Below the pieces are notes generated by a model. The model did not search any database, had not been told where the DNA came from, and saw only the letters and a list, made by a program, of their open reading frames with translations. From positions 434,001-498,000 of the forward strand of contig FQLW01000006.1 of NCBI GenBank assembly GCA_900120415.1: 64,000 nt of DNA. Reading direction: 5' to 3'. The stretch comes from Urmitella timonensis. Lineage in GTDB: Bacteria > Actinomycetota > Actinomycetes > Actinomycetales > Actinomycetaceae. Shown piece after piece: positions 44,015 through 53,611 of this stretch. Position 1 is the first letter of the stretch, and each line of letters opens with the position of its first letter. A program made the position numbers and the translations under genes.

Positions 44015-47000
44015 ATGAGCGCAAAGAAGCACCCCATTGTAAAACCAGTAATCAGTATCTTGTTTGCCCTAGCCTTAGCGATTGGGGCAGGTCTAACCAC
44101 CCCCCTAAGTGCCTATGCGGCAGAGCCTACTTTAGTAGCTAGCAAGGACACTCCGCGGGCGAAAATAGAGCTATATTTAGTGTCCGGTAATCCTAAAGTA
44201 GCCGGTCAGACCGTTGAATATCGGGTAAAACTAACCAATAAAACCGCCAAAGCTGTCTCCTTTGAGTCCGTAAACTATAACTTGGCGAATGCGGATGGTT
44301 GCAAATGGCGCAACGCTGCTCCCAACAAGGTGCAGGAATGTTACATAGCGGGAATCGCGAAAAAGCTAACCCACGTAGTTACCCAAGCTGAGGCTAGGGC
44401 AGGCGGGTTTATCCCCTACGTTACTTTCCGGATGTATTCCGAGGTGGAATATGGCGGTGAAAAAACCAGTCTGGGCGGAATAAACGAAAACAAAATACCG
44501 AGCACCCTTACCGTTACCAACCCGAAACCAGCCGGTCAAAAATGGACGTTAGGCGAACGCATCGAATTCAAAGCCACTTTGAGTAACCACACTGGCAAAG
44601 CGCGGGCACTGTCCGCTAAAAGCTCCAACCTGACAAATTGGGAAGGCTGCAAATGGTCAAATATGCCAGTTAATCAAAAAATGGAGTGCCCTGCCCCCTA
44701 CCATGTAGTCACAGAAGCTGACGTTAAAGCCGGTAAATTCACCCCCGAAATAGTTTGGCAGTATTACCCTAATGCCGGATACACGGGGACAGCCACCTAT
44801 TATGCGACCACCGAAGCCGAGGCGCTGCCGGTTGCTAACAACTATCTAAAGTTGGACAAGTTTGAGCTGGCTGACGAGTCGCAAAAAGCTCACTACCAGG
44901 TGGGGGAGATTCTGAAATTTGCAGTAGAAGTTAGCGCGAATGGAGACGATGCTTTGAAAGTAGCACCCGTAACCGACCCTGCCCTAACTAACTTTACTGA
45001 CAGCGCTACCAGCAGCTGCGCTCTTGAAAGTCTTACAGTCGGAACAGTTCACCGCTGCCAGATGACCTACACCATCACTGAAGCTGATTTAACCCGCGGC
45101 GAAGTGGAAGCCAAGTTAGCTATTGACGGAAAAATCGGGCAGCAACTACTTAATCGCGTAACTGCCACAACTTTTGTATATACCCAAAAGCAATATCCGC
45201 AGGCAGACGCGAACACTAAAGCTAAAGACGCGGATCCGGCAGCGGAAGCTAAAATCAGCGAAATACACCCGGTAGCTACCAGTTCAAAACAGGCGAATAT
45301 CCGTATTCCGGCAATCGCTGTTGCCCCGAATGGAGATTTATTAGCCTCTTACGATTACCGCCCGAAGAACGGCAGCATGAATGGAGGAGACTCCCCGAAC
45401 GAAAACTCGATTATGCAGCGCCGTTATACCGATAATGGCAAGACTTGGCAGCCAGAAACAGTTGTAGCCCGCGGAATCGTGGGCAGCAACATTGCCGGTC
45501 CCAGAGGCTACTCCGACCCGTCGTACGTAGTAGACCATGAAAGTGGCACTATTTTTAACTTCCACGTATACAGCCAGGTAGCGGGAGTATTCGCCAAGAA
45601 TCCCGCCTATAATTTCACTCAAGACGGCAAAATTGATGAAAATAACGAACACGCCATGAACCTAGGTCTGTCTGTATCTACCGACAATGGTCACTCTTGG
45701 ACGCAGCGAGTAATCACTGACCAGGTATTAGGGGAAAAGGCGAAGGGATTGCAATCTTGCTTTGCTACCTCCGGTGCCGGTACCCAAAAAATGACTGCAC
45801 CTAACAAAGGACGGCTGCTACAGCAGATGGCCTGCGTCCCGAAGAGCGGAGGGATTGTTGCCTACACGATTTATTCCGACGACCAGGGTAAAACCTGGAA
45901 ATCTGGTAACCCTACCCCAGCAGTAGTTGCGGGCAAAAAGTTTGACGAGAACAAAGTTACTGAACTAAGCGATGGGAGCCTAATCCTGATTTCGCGCTCC
46001 CAACAGGGTGGAGGTCGCCTCATCTGTACCTCTACCGATTCCGGGGAAAACTGGAAAGATTGCCACGTTAGCAAGGATTTAGCTGATGAAGCCAACAATG
46101 CGCAAGCGATTCGAGCTTTCCCAAATGCGAAATCCGGCACTTTACGTTCTAAGGTGCTACTGTTTTCGGGAACCGATAATGGGCGTAAGAACGGATATGT
46201 TTGGACTTCGTTTGATAATGGGAAAACCTGGCCGGTAAAGAAACAGTTCAAGACTGGCGGCACCGGCTATACCACTATGACCGTGCAGAAAGATGGCAAT
46301 ATCGGGTTATTGATGGAGCCCAATGGGGGTGGATGGCAAGACATATCCCACCTCAGTTTTAATCTGCGCTGGTTAGAGGATGATTTCCGCACCGAGCTTA
46401 AAGGGAAAGATACCGCTGCTAGCGGGCAGATTGGCAAAGAAATCACCCCGATTTCGCTGGGTACTTTATTTGAACGAAACGACCCGGAGCTAGCAGACAC
46501 TTTTGAGGTAACTGGGCTGCCCGAGGGGCTGGTATTCGATAAAGAAACCGGTCAGATTAGTGGCACTCCCGTTGGAAAACTTGCGGCAGACAAAGATTAC
46601 GAAGTAACCGTTAGCCTCAAGGAGGCCGAAGACGGCACGGGATACCCCAGAGTGGCGCAGGCTAAGCTCGCCCTCAAGATTTCCCAGCGAGATGCCGCCA
46701 CCCCGGCACCTACCCCGCAGATTAGTCCGATAGCCGACCAAACCGTAACCGCGGACTCGATGATTACTCCTATTAAGTTAGAGGTTAAAGACGGGGCTAT
46801 TGGAGCAGTTACCGGACTGCCAGAGGGCGTTAGCTTTGACCCCGCTACTGCAACCATCTCCGGGACTCCCCAGAAAGCGGGCGTTTATAAAGTCACGATA
46901 ACGGCTGTGAACGTAGATGGGCAGGAAAAAGCTACAGCTACCTTTACCATCACCGTTCAGGAATCAAAGCCGACCCCCGGAGGCGATCCGGATCCCGGTA

Positions 47001-47257
47001 CGAATCCAGGAACTACCCCTGATCCGGGTGCTTCCCCCGGTGATTCCGCCCAAAAGCCAGGGCAAAGCAGCAAAGACAATAAGAACCTGAAGCCCCAAGC
47101 GAGGGGCAAAGCGGCAAACCAGAAAGCTCAAGCCGCTAACCCGCAGCAGAAGGGACTAGCGAGGACGGGCGCAAATATGGGAGTCGAATTGTTGGCTGTC
47201 TCGCTATTGATGTCCGGGCTGGGTATCGTCACGCTTCAGCGCAGGAGGCACGGATAG
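44015..47257 (+). CDS. cell-wall-anchored sialidase (GH33)
   Basis: This 1080-residue secreted enzyme has a signal peptide ending near residue 36 (AYA-AEP). Repeated beta-sandwich N-domains follow (about 40-400). The six-bladed GH33 propeller (about 415-800) begins with the R-I-P motif (Arg430), and it has Asp boxes such as STDNGHSW, STDSGENW and SFDNGKTW. Two Ig-like putative domains (about 815-990) and a Pro/Gly linker lead to the sorting signal LARTG, hydrophobic helix, RRRHG. LARTG matches the LAXTG signal of class E sortases. It releases terminal sialic acid from host glycans. No ribosome site precedes the ATG. Confidence 0.93.
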   Translation: MSAKKHPIVKPVISILFALALAIGAGLTTPLSAYAAEPTLVASKDTPRAKIELYLVSGNPKVAGQTVEYRVKLTNKTAKAVSFESVNYNLANADGCKWRNAAPNKVQECYIAGIAKKLTHVVTQAEARAGGFIPYVTFRMYSEVEYGGEKTSLGGINENKIPSTLTVTNPKPAGQKWTLGERIEFKATLSNHTGKARALSAKSSNLTNWEGCKWSNMPVNQKMECPAPYHVVTEADVKAGKFTPEIVWQYYPNAGYTGTATYYATTEAEALPVANNYLKLDKFELADESQKAHYQVGEILKFAVEVSANGDDALKVAPVTDPALTNFTDSATSSCALESLTVGTVHRCQMTYTITEADLTRGEVEAKLAIDGKIGQQLLNRVTATTFVYTQKQYPQADANTKAKDADPAAEAKISEIHPVATSSKQANIRIPAIAVAPNGDLLASYDYRPKNGSMNGGDSPNENSIMQRRYTDNGKTWQPETVVARGIVGSNIAGPRGYSDPSYVVDHESGTIFNFHVYSQVAGVFAKNPAYNFTQDGKIDENNEHAMNLGLSVSTDNGHSWTQRVITDQVLGEKAKGLQSCFATSGAGTQKMTAPNKGRLLQQMACVPKSGGIVAYTIYSDDQGKTWKSGNPTPAVVAGKKFDENKVTELSDGSLILISRSQQGGGRLICTSTDSGENWKDCHVSKDLADEANNAQAIRAFPNAKSGTLRSKVLLFSGTDNGRKNGYVWTSFDNGKTWPVKKQFKTGGTGYTTMTVQKDGNIGLLMEPNGGGWQDISHLSFNLRWLEDDFRTELKGKDTAASGQIGKEITPISLGTLFERNDPELADTFEVTGLPEGLVFDKETGQISGTPVGKLAADKDYEVTVSLKEAEDGTGYPRVAQAKLALKISQRDAATPAPTPQISPIADQTVTADSMITPIKLEVKDGAIGAVTGLPEGVSFDPATATISGTPQKAGVYKVTITAVNVDGQEKATATFTITVQESKPTPGGDPDPGTNPGTTPDPGASPGDSAQKPGQSSKDNKNLKPQARGKAANQKAQAANPQQKGLARTGANMGVELLAVSLLMSGLGIVTLQRRRHG

Positions 47258-47278
47258 AATCCGGTAACTAAGTAACGG

Positions 47279-47318
47279 TTTTGTCCGGTGATGGATTGGT
47301 TTCCATCACCGGACAAAA
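47279..47318 (+). terminator. sialidase terminator, 17-bp perfect hairpin
   Basis: TTTTGTCCGGTGATGGA pairs with TCCATCACCGGACAAAA around TTGGTT, starting 22 bases after the sialidase stop. Confidence 0.85.
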
Positions 47319-47350
47319 TAATTCTAGGCAGTTCGGCTGCAGATTATAGG

Positions 47351-47374
47351 GATAATGCCCAAACGGGCATTATC
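47351..47374. terminator. second hairpin between convergent surface-protein genes
   Basis: GATAATGCCC and GGGCATTATC (10 perfect pairs) flank AAAC. It may be a backup terminator for the sialidase. Confidence 0.55.
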
Positions 47375-47485
47375 GCAGATTTTACTCCGCTATTAACCCT
47401 CCAGGTTCAAACCAAGTATGAGGTAAGGTGGCGGGAATATGGGCATTAGCCCCACAGTGAACAGTCTAAACTGTATGCAATCTAA

Positions 47486-47526
47486 AACGGCTGGTAGAAA
47501 AGCTTTACACTTTTCTACCAGCCGTT
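47486..47526 (-). terminator. 16-bp perfect hairpin after the surface-protein gene
   Basis: AACGGCTGGTAGAAAA pairs with TTTTCTACCAGCCGTT around GCTTTACAC. It lies 37 bases downstream of the stop at 47563 on the minus strand. Confidence 0.8.
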
Positions 47527-47562
47527 ATTTTGTTCTATGGTTATATTCTGCTCTACAGCGAC

Positions 47563-49872
47563 TTAATGTCTTTGAAGCAGGTATCGGCGAGAAGTTATCC
47601 CTATCCCTGCTGCTAGCAGCAAAGCGCCAAGAACAGCGGTAGTACCCAAGGCACCCGTTTGCGCTATCGGAGTAGTAACCCGCGTCTGCGTCCTCACGAC
47701 CTGCTTAGCGGAAGGATTAGCAGCCGGCTTACCTTTGCCAGGGATTACCTGACCCGGTTTTTCAACGCCAGGTTTGCCAGGTTTATCGCCCGTGTCGGGT
47801 TTAGTCGGATTGTCTGGTTTTGTCGGATTGTCGGGCTGCGGGGGGCAGGGCTCGGCGGTTAAATCTAACTCCCACTTCACCACAGCACCATCTTTAAGCT
47901 TGAAATCAGCAGCATTCTTCAACACTGCCTCAACCACAGCCTTATCCCCCTCAACCTTCGAGCTATACTCAAACACCTCAGAATCAGGCAACTTCACACT
48001 ACCCGCAACACCACACTTAAGCCGCTCCACCACCGGAGCCGGCGGAACAACCTCAAGACGCAAATCATACTCATGCTCATACGGACCATTATTATCCACC
48101 AACTCAATCGGAACATTCGGATCCTTAGGAGTACCCGGAACCGCAGTAATCGAAATCTTCCCATGCTTATCCGGATAATCATGAGTCCCAGGAGTAACCT
48201 CTTTCCCATCAATCATCCACTTCACACCAGGAATATTCGGAACCGTAAAAGCACCAGTCCCATCATCAAAACTAGGCGGAACCACCTTAACCTTCTGAGA
48301 ACCGTAGAAAGTGAAGGTCCACTCTCGATAGCCGCAGTAGCTATTGTCAATGGAATACCAGTCAGAATACTTTGCTGAAGTAGGCGGATCATTATTTAAA
48401 TTGCAGTAGTCTTTGACATGGGCACGCACTTTCACAGTGGCTTTCCCATCAACATATTTAGTAACGTCAGATACTTTATTTGTACCCGAAACCTGGTCTT
48501 GATAGGTGACTTTACCATCGTCGGAGACCAGGTAATACTTTAACCGGTTGTCATCGGGAATCTGGAAAGTATCATTAGTTTCGCCAACGTTATCGGCAGC
48601 AGTGGGCTTTTCAGGCTCAATATTCCCATACCAAAATGCCTTATTTTCTTCCCCAGTATCCTTATATAGCCGTATGCGGTTCAAATCAGATACATATTTT
48701 ACCGGCGACCCATCTTTATGGACGTAGTTATTTTGAACCCCTCCTTGATAAGCATAGCCAGGACGAGGTTTCGCACCCCAGTATTTTATCTCGGCAGTCT
48801 TACCATCGGTATATTTCAGCACTTCATTCACATAATTGAAGTATTTTTTAACCTCAATTTCTGCATATCCTTTCCCCGCATAGGTAATATCCTTACAGGT
48901 CGTGCCGGCAGCAGCTACATCTACGCATTTGCCATCAACCCAGAGAACGTTTACAGATTTGTCTTCCTTTACCAGCTCGTCTGCCCTTGCTTTTGCGTCT
49001 GTGAGACTTCCTACTCCCGTCGGATATAGGCAGATTAAATCTCCCTTGTTGTGACGGCAAGTATCGTTACCAGGCTTGGGATCTTCTCCCTCGTCATATT
49101 GAGCTTCAAAACTCATTACTTCAGCATCGGAAAGCAACTCGCCACCTGGAACCTCAAAAGTATAAGCGGCTTTATCAGCGGGAATCTCGCAAGCTCCGTC
49201 CGTACGTTTCAAAACCAGCTTCACGGTTGCCGGCCAGCCGTCCTTTGTTTTATCTAATGAATCTTCCGGAGGTAAAAACTTCGGCATACTGTATGCAGAA
49301 AGTTTAATCTCCTGCAAATCTGTCCAGGTGTCAGTGCCTGGTTTTAGATAGCTGACATAGGGGGTGAAAGCTAGCGGTCCCGAGGCTGCTCCGCCTTCGC
49401 GTAGCAACGAATACTGCACCATCAAACGAGCTTTTTTATCTTTTCCCAGGTAATCAATTACGGCATTATCTTTCCAACTATCAGTGGTCACCCCAGGGGT
49501 TACTTTCCATTTCGGAGATTGTTCCTCGGTACATTCAGGGAGCTTTTGAGGAGCCCGTGCAGGGGCAGGAACAACAGTAGTCTCCCCTTGCTTGGGCTGG
49601 GTTTCCACTTCATGCTGCTGAGGAGAACTGGATTCAGCCACAGTATTTGACTGCGAGGAGGCAGATTCAACCGTAGATTTTGGCTGGGGTGCCGGAACTT
49701 CTTGCTTAGCTAGCTCTGATTGGGAGCTAGTAGCTGTATCGTCATTTACAGCTTCGTCAGCATTCGCATCAGCAGCCCCTACCATAGCTCCACTAAAAGT
49801 GACTGCTAAAGAAACTGCCGCAGCGAGCCCAAACCGAAGAGAGGGTCTAAACCCCTGAACCTTTTGCTTCAT
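47563..49872 (-). CDS. large surface protein with sortase-like tail (adhesin candidate)
   Basis: This 769-residue secreted protein has a signal peptide (about residues 1-40). A Ser/Gln/Pro-rich disordered stretch follows (about 40-110), then several beta-rich domains with scattered Cys residues, such as a CRHNKGDLIC loop. A Lys/Pro/Gly/Asp wall-spanning linker precedes the tail IAQTG, hydrophobic helix, RR, which resembles LAXTG sorting signals. I recognise no catalytic motif. The segment encoded at about 47,900-48,300 uses almost only codons ending in T or G, unlike the flanks, which suggests recombination. CAGGTGAAAAC precedes the ATG. Confidence 0.75.
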   Translation of the reverse strand: MKQKVQGFRPSLRFGLAAAVSLAVTFSGAMVGAADANADEAVNDDTATSSQSELAKQEVPAPQPKSTVESASSQSNTVAESSSPQQHEVETQPKQGETTVVPAPARAPQKLPECTEEQSPKWKVTPGVTTDSWKDNAVIDYLGKDKKARLMVQYSLLREGGAASGPLAFTPYVSYLKPGTDTWTDLQEIKLSAYSMPKFLPPEDSLDKTKDGWPATVKLVLKRTDGACEIPADKAAYTFEVPGGELLSDAEVMSFEAQYDEGEDPKPGNDTCRHNKGDLICLYPTGVGSLTDAKARADELVKEDKSVNVLWVDGKCVDVAAAGTTCKDITYAGKGYAEIEVKKYFNYVNEVLKYTDGKTAEIKYWGAKPRPGYAYQGGVQNNYVHKDGSPVKYVSDLNRIRLYKDTGEENKAFWYGNIEPEKPTAADNVGETNDTFQIPDDNRLKYYLVSDDGKVTYQDQVSGTNKVSDVTKYVDGKATVKVRAHVKDYCNLNNDPPTSAKYSDWYSIDNSYCGYREWTFTFYGSQKVKVVPPSFDDGTGAFTVPNIPGVKWMIDGKEVTPGTHDYPDKHGKISITAVPGTPKDPNVPIELVDNNGPYEHEYDLRLEVVPPAPVVERLKCGVAGSVKLPDSEVFEYSSKVEGDKAVVEAVLKNAADFKLKDGAVVKWELDLTAEPCPPQPDNPTKPDNPTKPDTGDKPGKPGVEKPGQVIPGKGKPAANPSAKQVVRTQTRVTTPIAQTGALGTTAVLGALLLAAGIGITSRRYLLQRH

Positions 49873-50283
49873 GTTTTCACCTGAACTTTTTATGTATCCA
49901 ACGGGGTGACATTAAAAGTCCATTATAGGCTATTTTTCCACGTAAACCAGATTTTGTGAGCAAAGAGTTATTTTCTACGTACAACGCTTAAGAGAAATCT
50001 ACTTAACCCCTGTGGTTCACTTTCGTCCTCCACAGACAAAACCACCCTCCCAATACCGCCAAATCGTCCCATATCGACCACAATTCCCATCTCGGGAGGG
50101 CGCAACTGTATCGGGAGGGCGAAAACGTCACCCTAGGGCGCGGCAAAGCGCAAATATAGGGGCGGTTTTATGTCTAAGGCTAGATAGTCAAGTATCAAAA
50201 GACGCGATTACTGTTAAACGTGAGGGCTAGGTTTTTCCTCATGTAAGCCCGAGGGTAGGTTTTTCATGATCAGCCTCTACAGC

Positions 50284-50370
50284 GGGTCTGGCTCGGTAAA
50301 AGCACTCCGGGGACCCCGTGACCGGCTTTGCCGGTCAAGCCCCTCTCGTATCTTTTACCGGCCGCGACCC
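50284..50370. repeat. nested hairpin element A
   Basis: GGGTC/GACCC, CGGTAAAAG/CTTTTACCG, GGGG/CCCC and GACCGGC/GCCGGTC pair in order from outside to inside, giving a four-tier stem of 87 nt. Confidence 0.65.
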
Positions 50371-50754
50371 TTGTTATTTTAGGCATACCCAAACCCTTAA
50401 TCGTAAGGACAACGGCGTTATACTACCTGATCACGCTACATTATGAGCTCTGGTAGAACTTGTCCCCCGGGCAACAAGCTACCGAAACAGTTACTGTACA
50501 TGCGGATACCTACCGACATTTTTGGCGTAAAACGTGTTTTCGTAAGAAAACCAAGGGACGCTCCGACCGAAACATTGACCATGGTGCCAGTGGGCTGAAT
50601 TATTCCTCTAGTGCGCAAGCCACCGATTTCCGGAAAACAATGACGGGACTAAAAAGTAAAAATATCCCGCAGCAGATATGCCTAGGCAGCAGCACTTTTA
50701 CAAGTACGCCTGGGGGAGAAGTTTTATGCGAGCAGGCTAGGTGGGCGTAAAAAT

Positions 50755-50785
50755 CTAAAAAGCCATAGGGCTTTTTAGAGTTTTT
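50755..50785 (+). terminator. intrinsic terminator in a gene-free region
   Basis: CTAAAAAGCC and GGCTTTTTAG pair around ATAG and are followed by AGTTTTTGGG. No protein gene ends nearby on the plus strand, so it may end a non-coding transcript. It could also serve argH readthrough in the opposite direction. Confidence 0.65.
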
Positions 50786-50792
50786 GGGCAGG

Positions 50793-50947
50793 AGGAAAAA
50801 CCTAGCTCCCGCGTTTGCTGAGCGCGTGGGGGCGGATTTATGCCGAGGGGTAGGCTTCGGGCACTAAATCCGTGAAAATGCCAGAGCATTTTCCGGATTT
50901 CGGGGCGCGAGGCAAAATCCGCCCGCACGCGCGGAACTAGGCTTTCC
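50793..50947. repeat. nested hairpin element B
   Basis: The outer arms AGGAAA..CCTAG and CTAGG..TTTCCT pair. A near-perfect 21-bp stem joins 50823-50844 with 50911-50931. An inner stem-loop has AAATCCG/CGGATTT plus AAAATGC/GCATTTT (50866-50900). The element lies 24 bases from the argH stop. Confidence 0.65.
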
Positions 50948-50970
50948 TGAACCGAACGCTGAGGAAGGAA

Positions 50971-52398
50971 CTATTTAAATTCCAGATGTTTGCCGGCGAA
51001 ATCGGTGCGGATGCGCGCTACCTGCTGCTCGGCGGATTCTAGCTGCTGGACGACTTGCGCGGGCGCAGTTCCTCCCCGACCGGCGCGGGACCGCACTGAA
51101 CCGGCAGGGCTGAGAACTTCTCGTACTTCAGGGGTTAATAGCGGATCAATAGCGGCGAATTGTTCGTCACTCAAATCCGCGAGCTCTATCCTGTTTTCTT
51201 CACATTCGCGCACGCAGGCTCCGGATACTTCATGCGCTTGCCTGAACGGCATTCCTCGCGCCACTAGCCACTCGGCAATATCGGTGGCGAGCGAGAACCC
51301 TTGAGGCGCGAGTTCTTCTAGGCGAGTGTAGTCAATCTTCATAGTGGCTATCATGCCGCTGACTGCTGGAAGTAATACCTCTAAAGTATCAACCTGGTCA
51401 AAGACTGGTTCTTTATCTTCTTGCAGGTCACGCGCATAGGCAAAAGGTAGACCTTTGAGCACCGCGAGCAGAGCGGTTAAATCCCCTATCATGCGACCGG
51501 CTTTGCCACGCGCCAATTCTGCCACGTCCGGATTCTTCTTTTGCGGCATGATTGATGAACCGGTAGAGAACGCATCATCTAAGGTGACATACCCAAACTC
51601 TTTGGTATTCCAGATAACGATTTCTTCTGCGATTGAGGAGATATCAACCCCGGTCATGGCACAGATAAACGCAAACTCGGCAACCACATCGCGGGTGGCG
51701 GTTCCGTCGATGGAGTTTTCTACTACCCGCTCAAATGCCAGGTCTTCCCCCACTTGCACTGGGTCTAACCCCAGGGTGTTGCCCGCGAGCGCTCCGGAAC
51801 CGTAGGGGCTGGCGGCGGCGCGCCGGTCCCAATCCTCAAAACGCTGAATGTCTCGCAATAGCGGCCAGACGTGGGCGAGTAACTGGTGGGCTAGCAATAC
51901 CGGCTGGGCGTGCTGCATATGGGTACGCCCAGGCATCACGGTATCTCCGGCGGCTTTCGCTTGGCTTACAAGAGCCTCGACTACCTCGATGATGCGCTCG
52001 GAGAGGGCGCGTGCCTGGTTTCGCAGGTACATGCGAATCAGGGTAGCGATCTGGTCGTTGCGGCTGCGTCCAGCGCGCAGTTTCCCCCCTAAATGCTCGC
52101 CAGCCTCCTCTAATAGTCCTCTCTCTAAGGCCGTGTGCACGTCCTCGTCAGCGGGGTCGGGGGTGAAGGCACCGCTTTTAACTTTTTCTTCCAGCCGTCC
52201 CAAAGCCGCCAGCATTTGCGATAGTTCTTCGCTGTCTAGCAGGCCGGCTCCCGCGAGCGCTCGAGCATGGGCGCGCGAACCGGCTAAATCGTAGAATGCC
52301 AGGCGCCAATCGAAATGGGTGGATACTGAAAGTGCCGCTAATGCTTGGGAAGGGCCGCCCGTAAAGCGTCCTCCCCATAGCGATACCTGTTCGCTCAT
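50971..52398 (-). CDS. argH: argininosuccinate lyase
   Basis: This 475-residue enzyme starts [10 protein letters not shown] and carries the fumarase/aspartase-superfamily signature [11 protein letters not shown] (about residues 280-290) and the HTHMQHAQP-like segment RTHMQHAQP. It cleaves argininosuccinate to arginine and fumarate. It is the last gene of the arginine operon and begins 2 bases after the argG stop. Confidence 0.96.
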   Translation of the reverse strand: MSEQVSLWGGRFTGGPSQALAALSVSTHFDWRLAFYDLAGSRAHARALAGAGLLDSEELSQMLAALGRLEEKVKSGAFTPDPADEDVHTALERGLLEEAGEHLGGKLRAGRSRNDQIATLIRMYLRNQARALSERIIEVVEALVSQAKAAGDTVMPGRTHMQHAQPVLLAHQLLAHVWPLLRDIQRFEDWDRRAAASPYGSGALAGNTLGLDPVQVGEDLAFERVVENSIDGTATRDVVAEFAFICAMTGVDISSIAEEIVIWNTKEFGYVTLDDAFSTGSSIMPQKKNPDVAELARGKAGRMIGDLTALLAVLKGLPFAYARDLQEDKEPVFDQVDTLEVLLPAVSGMIATMKIDYTRLEELAPQGFSLATDIAEWLVARGMPFRQAHEVSGACVRECEENRIELADLSDEQFAAIDPLLTPEVREVLSPAGSVRSRAGRGGTAPAQVVQQLESAEQQVARIRTDFAGKHLEFK

Positions 52399-52400
52399 AT

Positions 52401-53609
52401 TTATTTCTGGCTTTCTTTTTGTTCCCGCGCGGCTGCTAACTGGGTTGATAGCCCATAGATTCCGATAAATCCGCGCGAGAGGGATTGGTCAAAGCTGTCT
52501 CCTGAATCGTAGGTCGCCAGGTTGAAGTCATACAAGCCGACCGTAGAGCGCCGCCCATCAACTACTGCCCGCCCGCCGTGCAGAATCATCCGGATATCGC
52601 CGGTGACGTATTTTTGGCTGTCTTCTACGAAAGCATCTAATGAGCCTTTGAGCGGCGAATACCATTGCCCCTCATAAACCAGTTCTGACCAGCGTTGTTC
52701 TACTTGCCGTTTGAAGCGTCCTTGTTCGCGCTCTAGGGTCAGGTTTTCCAGGTTTTGGTGGGCGATAATCAGCGCCACTGCCCCGGGAGCCTCGTAGATT
52801 TCCCGCGATTTAATCCCTACCAGGCGGTCTTCCACCATGTCTAGGCGACCTATCCCTTGGGCTCCTGCCCGGCGGTTCATTTCCTGGATAATCTGCAGGG
52901 CGCTCATCTTTTGTCCGTCCAAAGCTACCGGCACGCCCGCTTCAAAACTAATAACTACCTGGTCAGGGACGGGTGGATAGGCGGGGTCATCGGTGTAAAC
53001 ATACACATCTTTAGTGGGCGAGTTCCATAAGTCTTCTAAATATCCGGTTTCTACCGCACGCCCCCACACGTTCTGGTCGATAGAGAAGGGGTTATGTTTG
53101 GTGGTTTCAATCGGGAGTTCGTGTTCTTCCGCGTATTTAATCGCCACGTCCCGAGTGAGCGCCAGATCCCGTACCGGGGAGATACATTTAATCTCTGGGT
53201 TTTGGCTGGTGAGCGAGACTTCAAAGCGCACCTGGTCGTTTCCTTTTCCGGTGCAGCCGTGAGCTACCGTATCGGCACCAAAGTCTTTCGCTACTTTTAC
53301 CAGGTGTTTGCAGATTAGCGGCCGGGAAAGCGCCGATACCAGGGGATACTGATCCATATATAGGCCGTTGGCTTTGATTGCCGGTAGGCAATACTCTTCG
53401 GCGAACTCATCTTTCGCGTCAGCCACATAGGCATCGACAGCCCCGCAGTCCAGGGCGCGCTGGCGGATTACTTCTAGGTCTTCCCCGCCTTGTCCTACGT
53501 CTACGGCGCAAGCGATTACCTCTTTGCCGGTTTGTTCTTCAATCCAGCCGATTGCTACCGAAGTGTCTAGCCCGCCCGAATATGCCAGTACTACCCGATC
53601 TTTACTCAT
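52401..53609 (-). CDS. argG: argininosuccinate synthase
   Basis: This 402-residue protein has the N-type ATP pyrophosphatase loop [11 protein letters not shown] at the N-terminus and [14 protein letters not shown] further on. It joins citrulline and aspartate using ATP. It starts 2 bases after argD. In most actinobacteria argF and argR lie between argD and argG; both are absent here. Confidence 0.96.
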   Translation of the reverse strand: MSKDRVVLAYSGGLDTSVAIGWIEEQTGKEVIACAVDVGQGGEDLEVIRQRALDCGAVDAYVADAKDEFAEEYCLPAIKANGLYMDQYPLVSALSRPLICKHLVKVAKDFGADTVAHGCTGKGNDQVRFEVSLTSQNPEIKCISPVRDLALTRDVAIKYAEEHELPIETTKHNPFSIDQNVWGRAVETGYLEDLWNSPTKDVYVYTDDPAYPPVPDQVVISFEAGVPVALDGQKMSALQIIQEMNRRAGAQGIGRLDMVEDRLVGIKSREIYEAPGAVALIIAHQNLENLTLEREQGRFKRQVEQRWSELVYEGQWYSPLKGSLDAFVEDSQKYVTGDIRMILHGGRAVVDGRRSTVGLYDFNLATYDSGDSFDQSLSRGFIGIYGLSTQLAAAREQKESQK

Positions 53610-53611
53610 GG

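Larger units (their letters stand above)
49873..50970. other. 1.1-kb gene-free region with strong secondary structure
   Basis: No frame here has a domain or a good ribosome site, including frames at 50012-50230, 50460-50750 and, on the minus strand, 50436-50618. The region holds two elaborate nested hairpins (50284-50370 and 50793-50947), a U-tracted terminator on the plus strand (50755-50785) and the repeated string CTAGGTTTTTCCTC, present once directly near 50227 and once inverted near 50794-50805. A TATACT at 50417 could be a -10 for a plus-strand transcript of about 360 nt ending at the terminator. Confidence 0.5.

Noticed and set aside
47990-48380. Long open frames on other frames of the surface-protein gene
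   Set aside because: They result from the T/G-ending codon bias of the real gene; their products are low-complexity.
50436-50750. Opposed open frames in the structured region (minus 50436-50618, plus 50460-50750)
   Set aside because: Neither has a recognisable domain or ribosome site, and they overlap each other and strong hairpins. A decayed transposase was considered but no motif supports it.
50425-50785. RNase P RNA or tmRNA
   Set aside because: The length would suit either, but the conserved RNase P core strings and the tRNA-like ends of tmRNA are absent.
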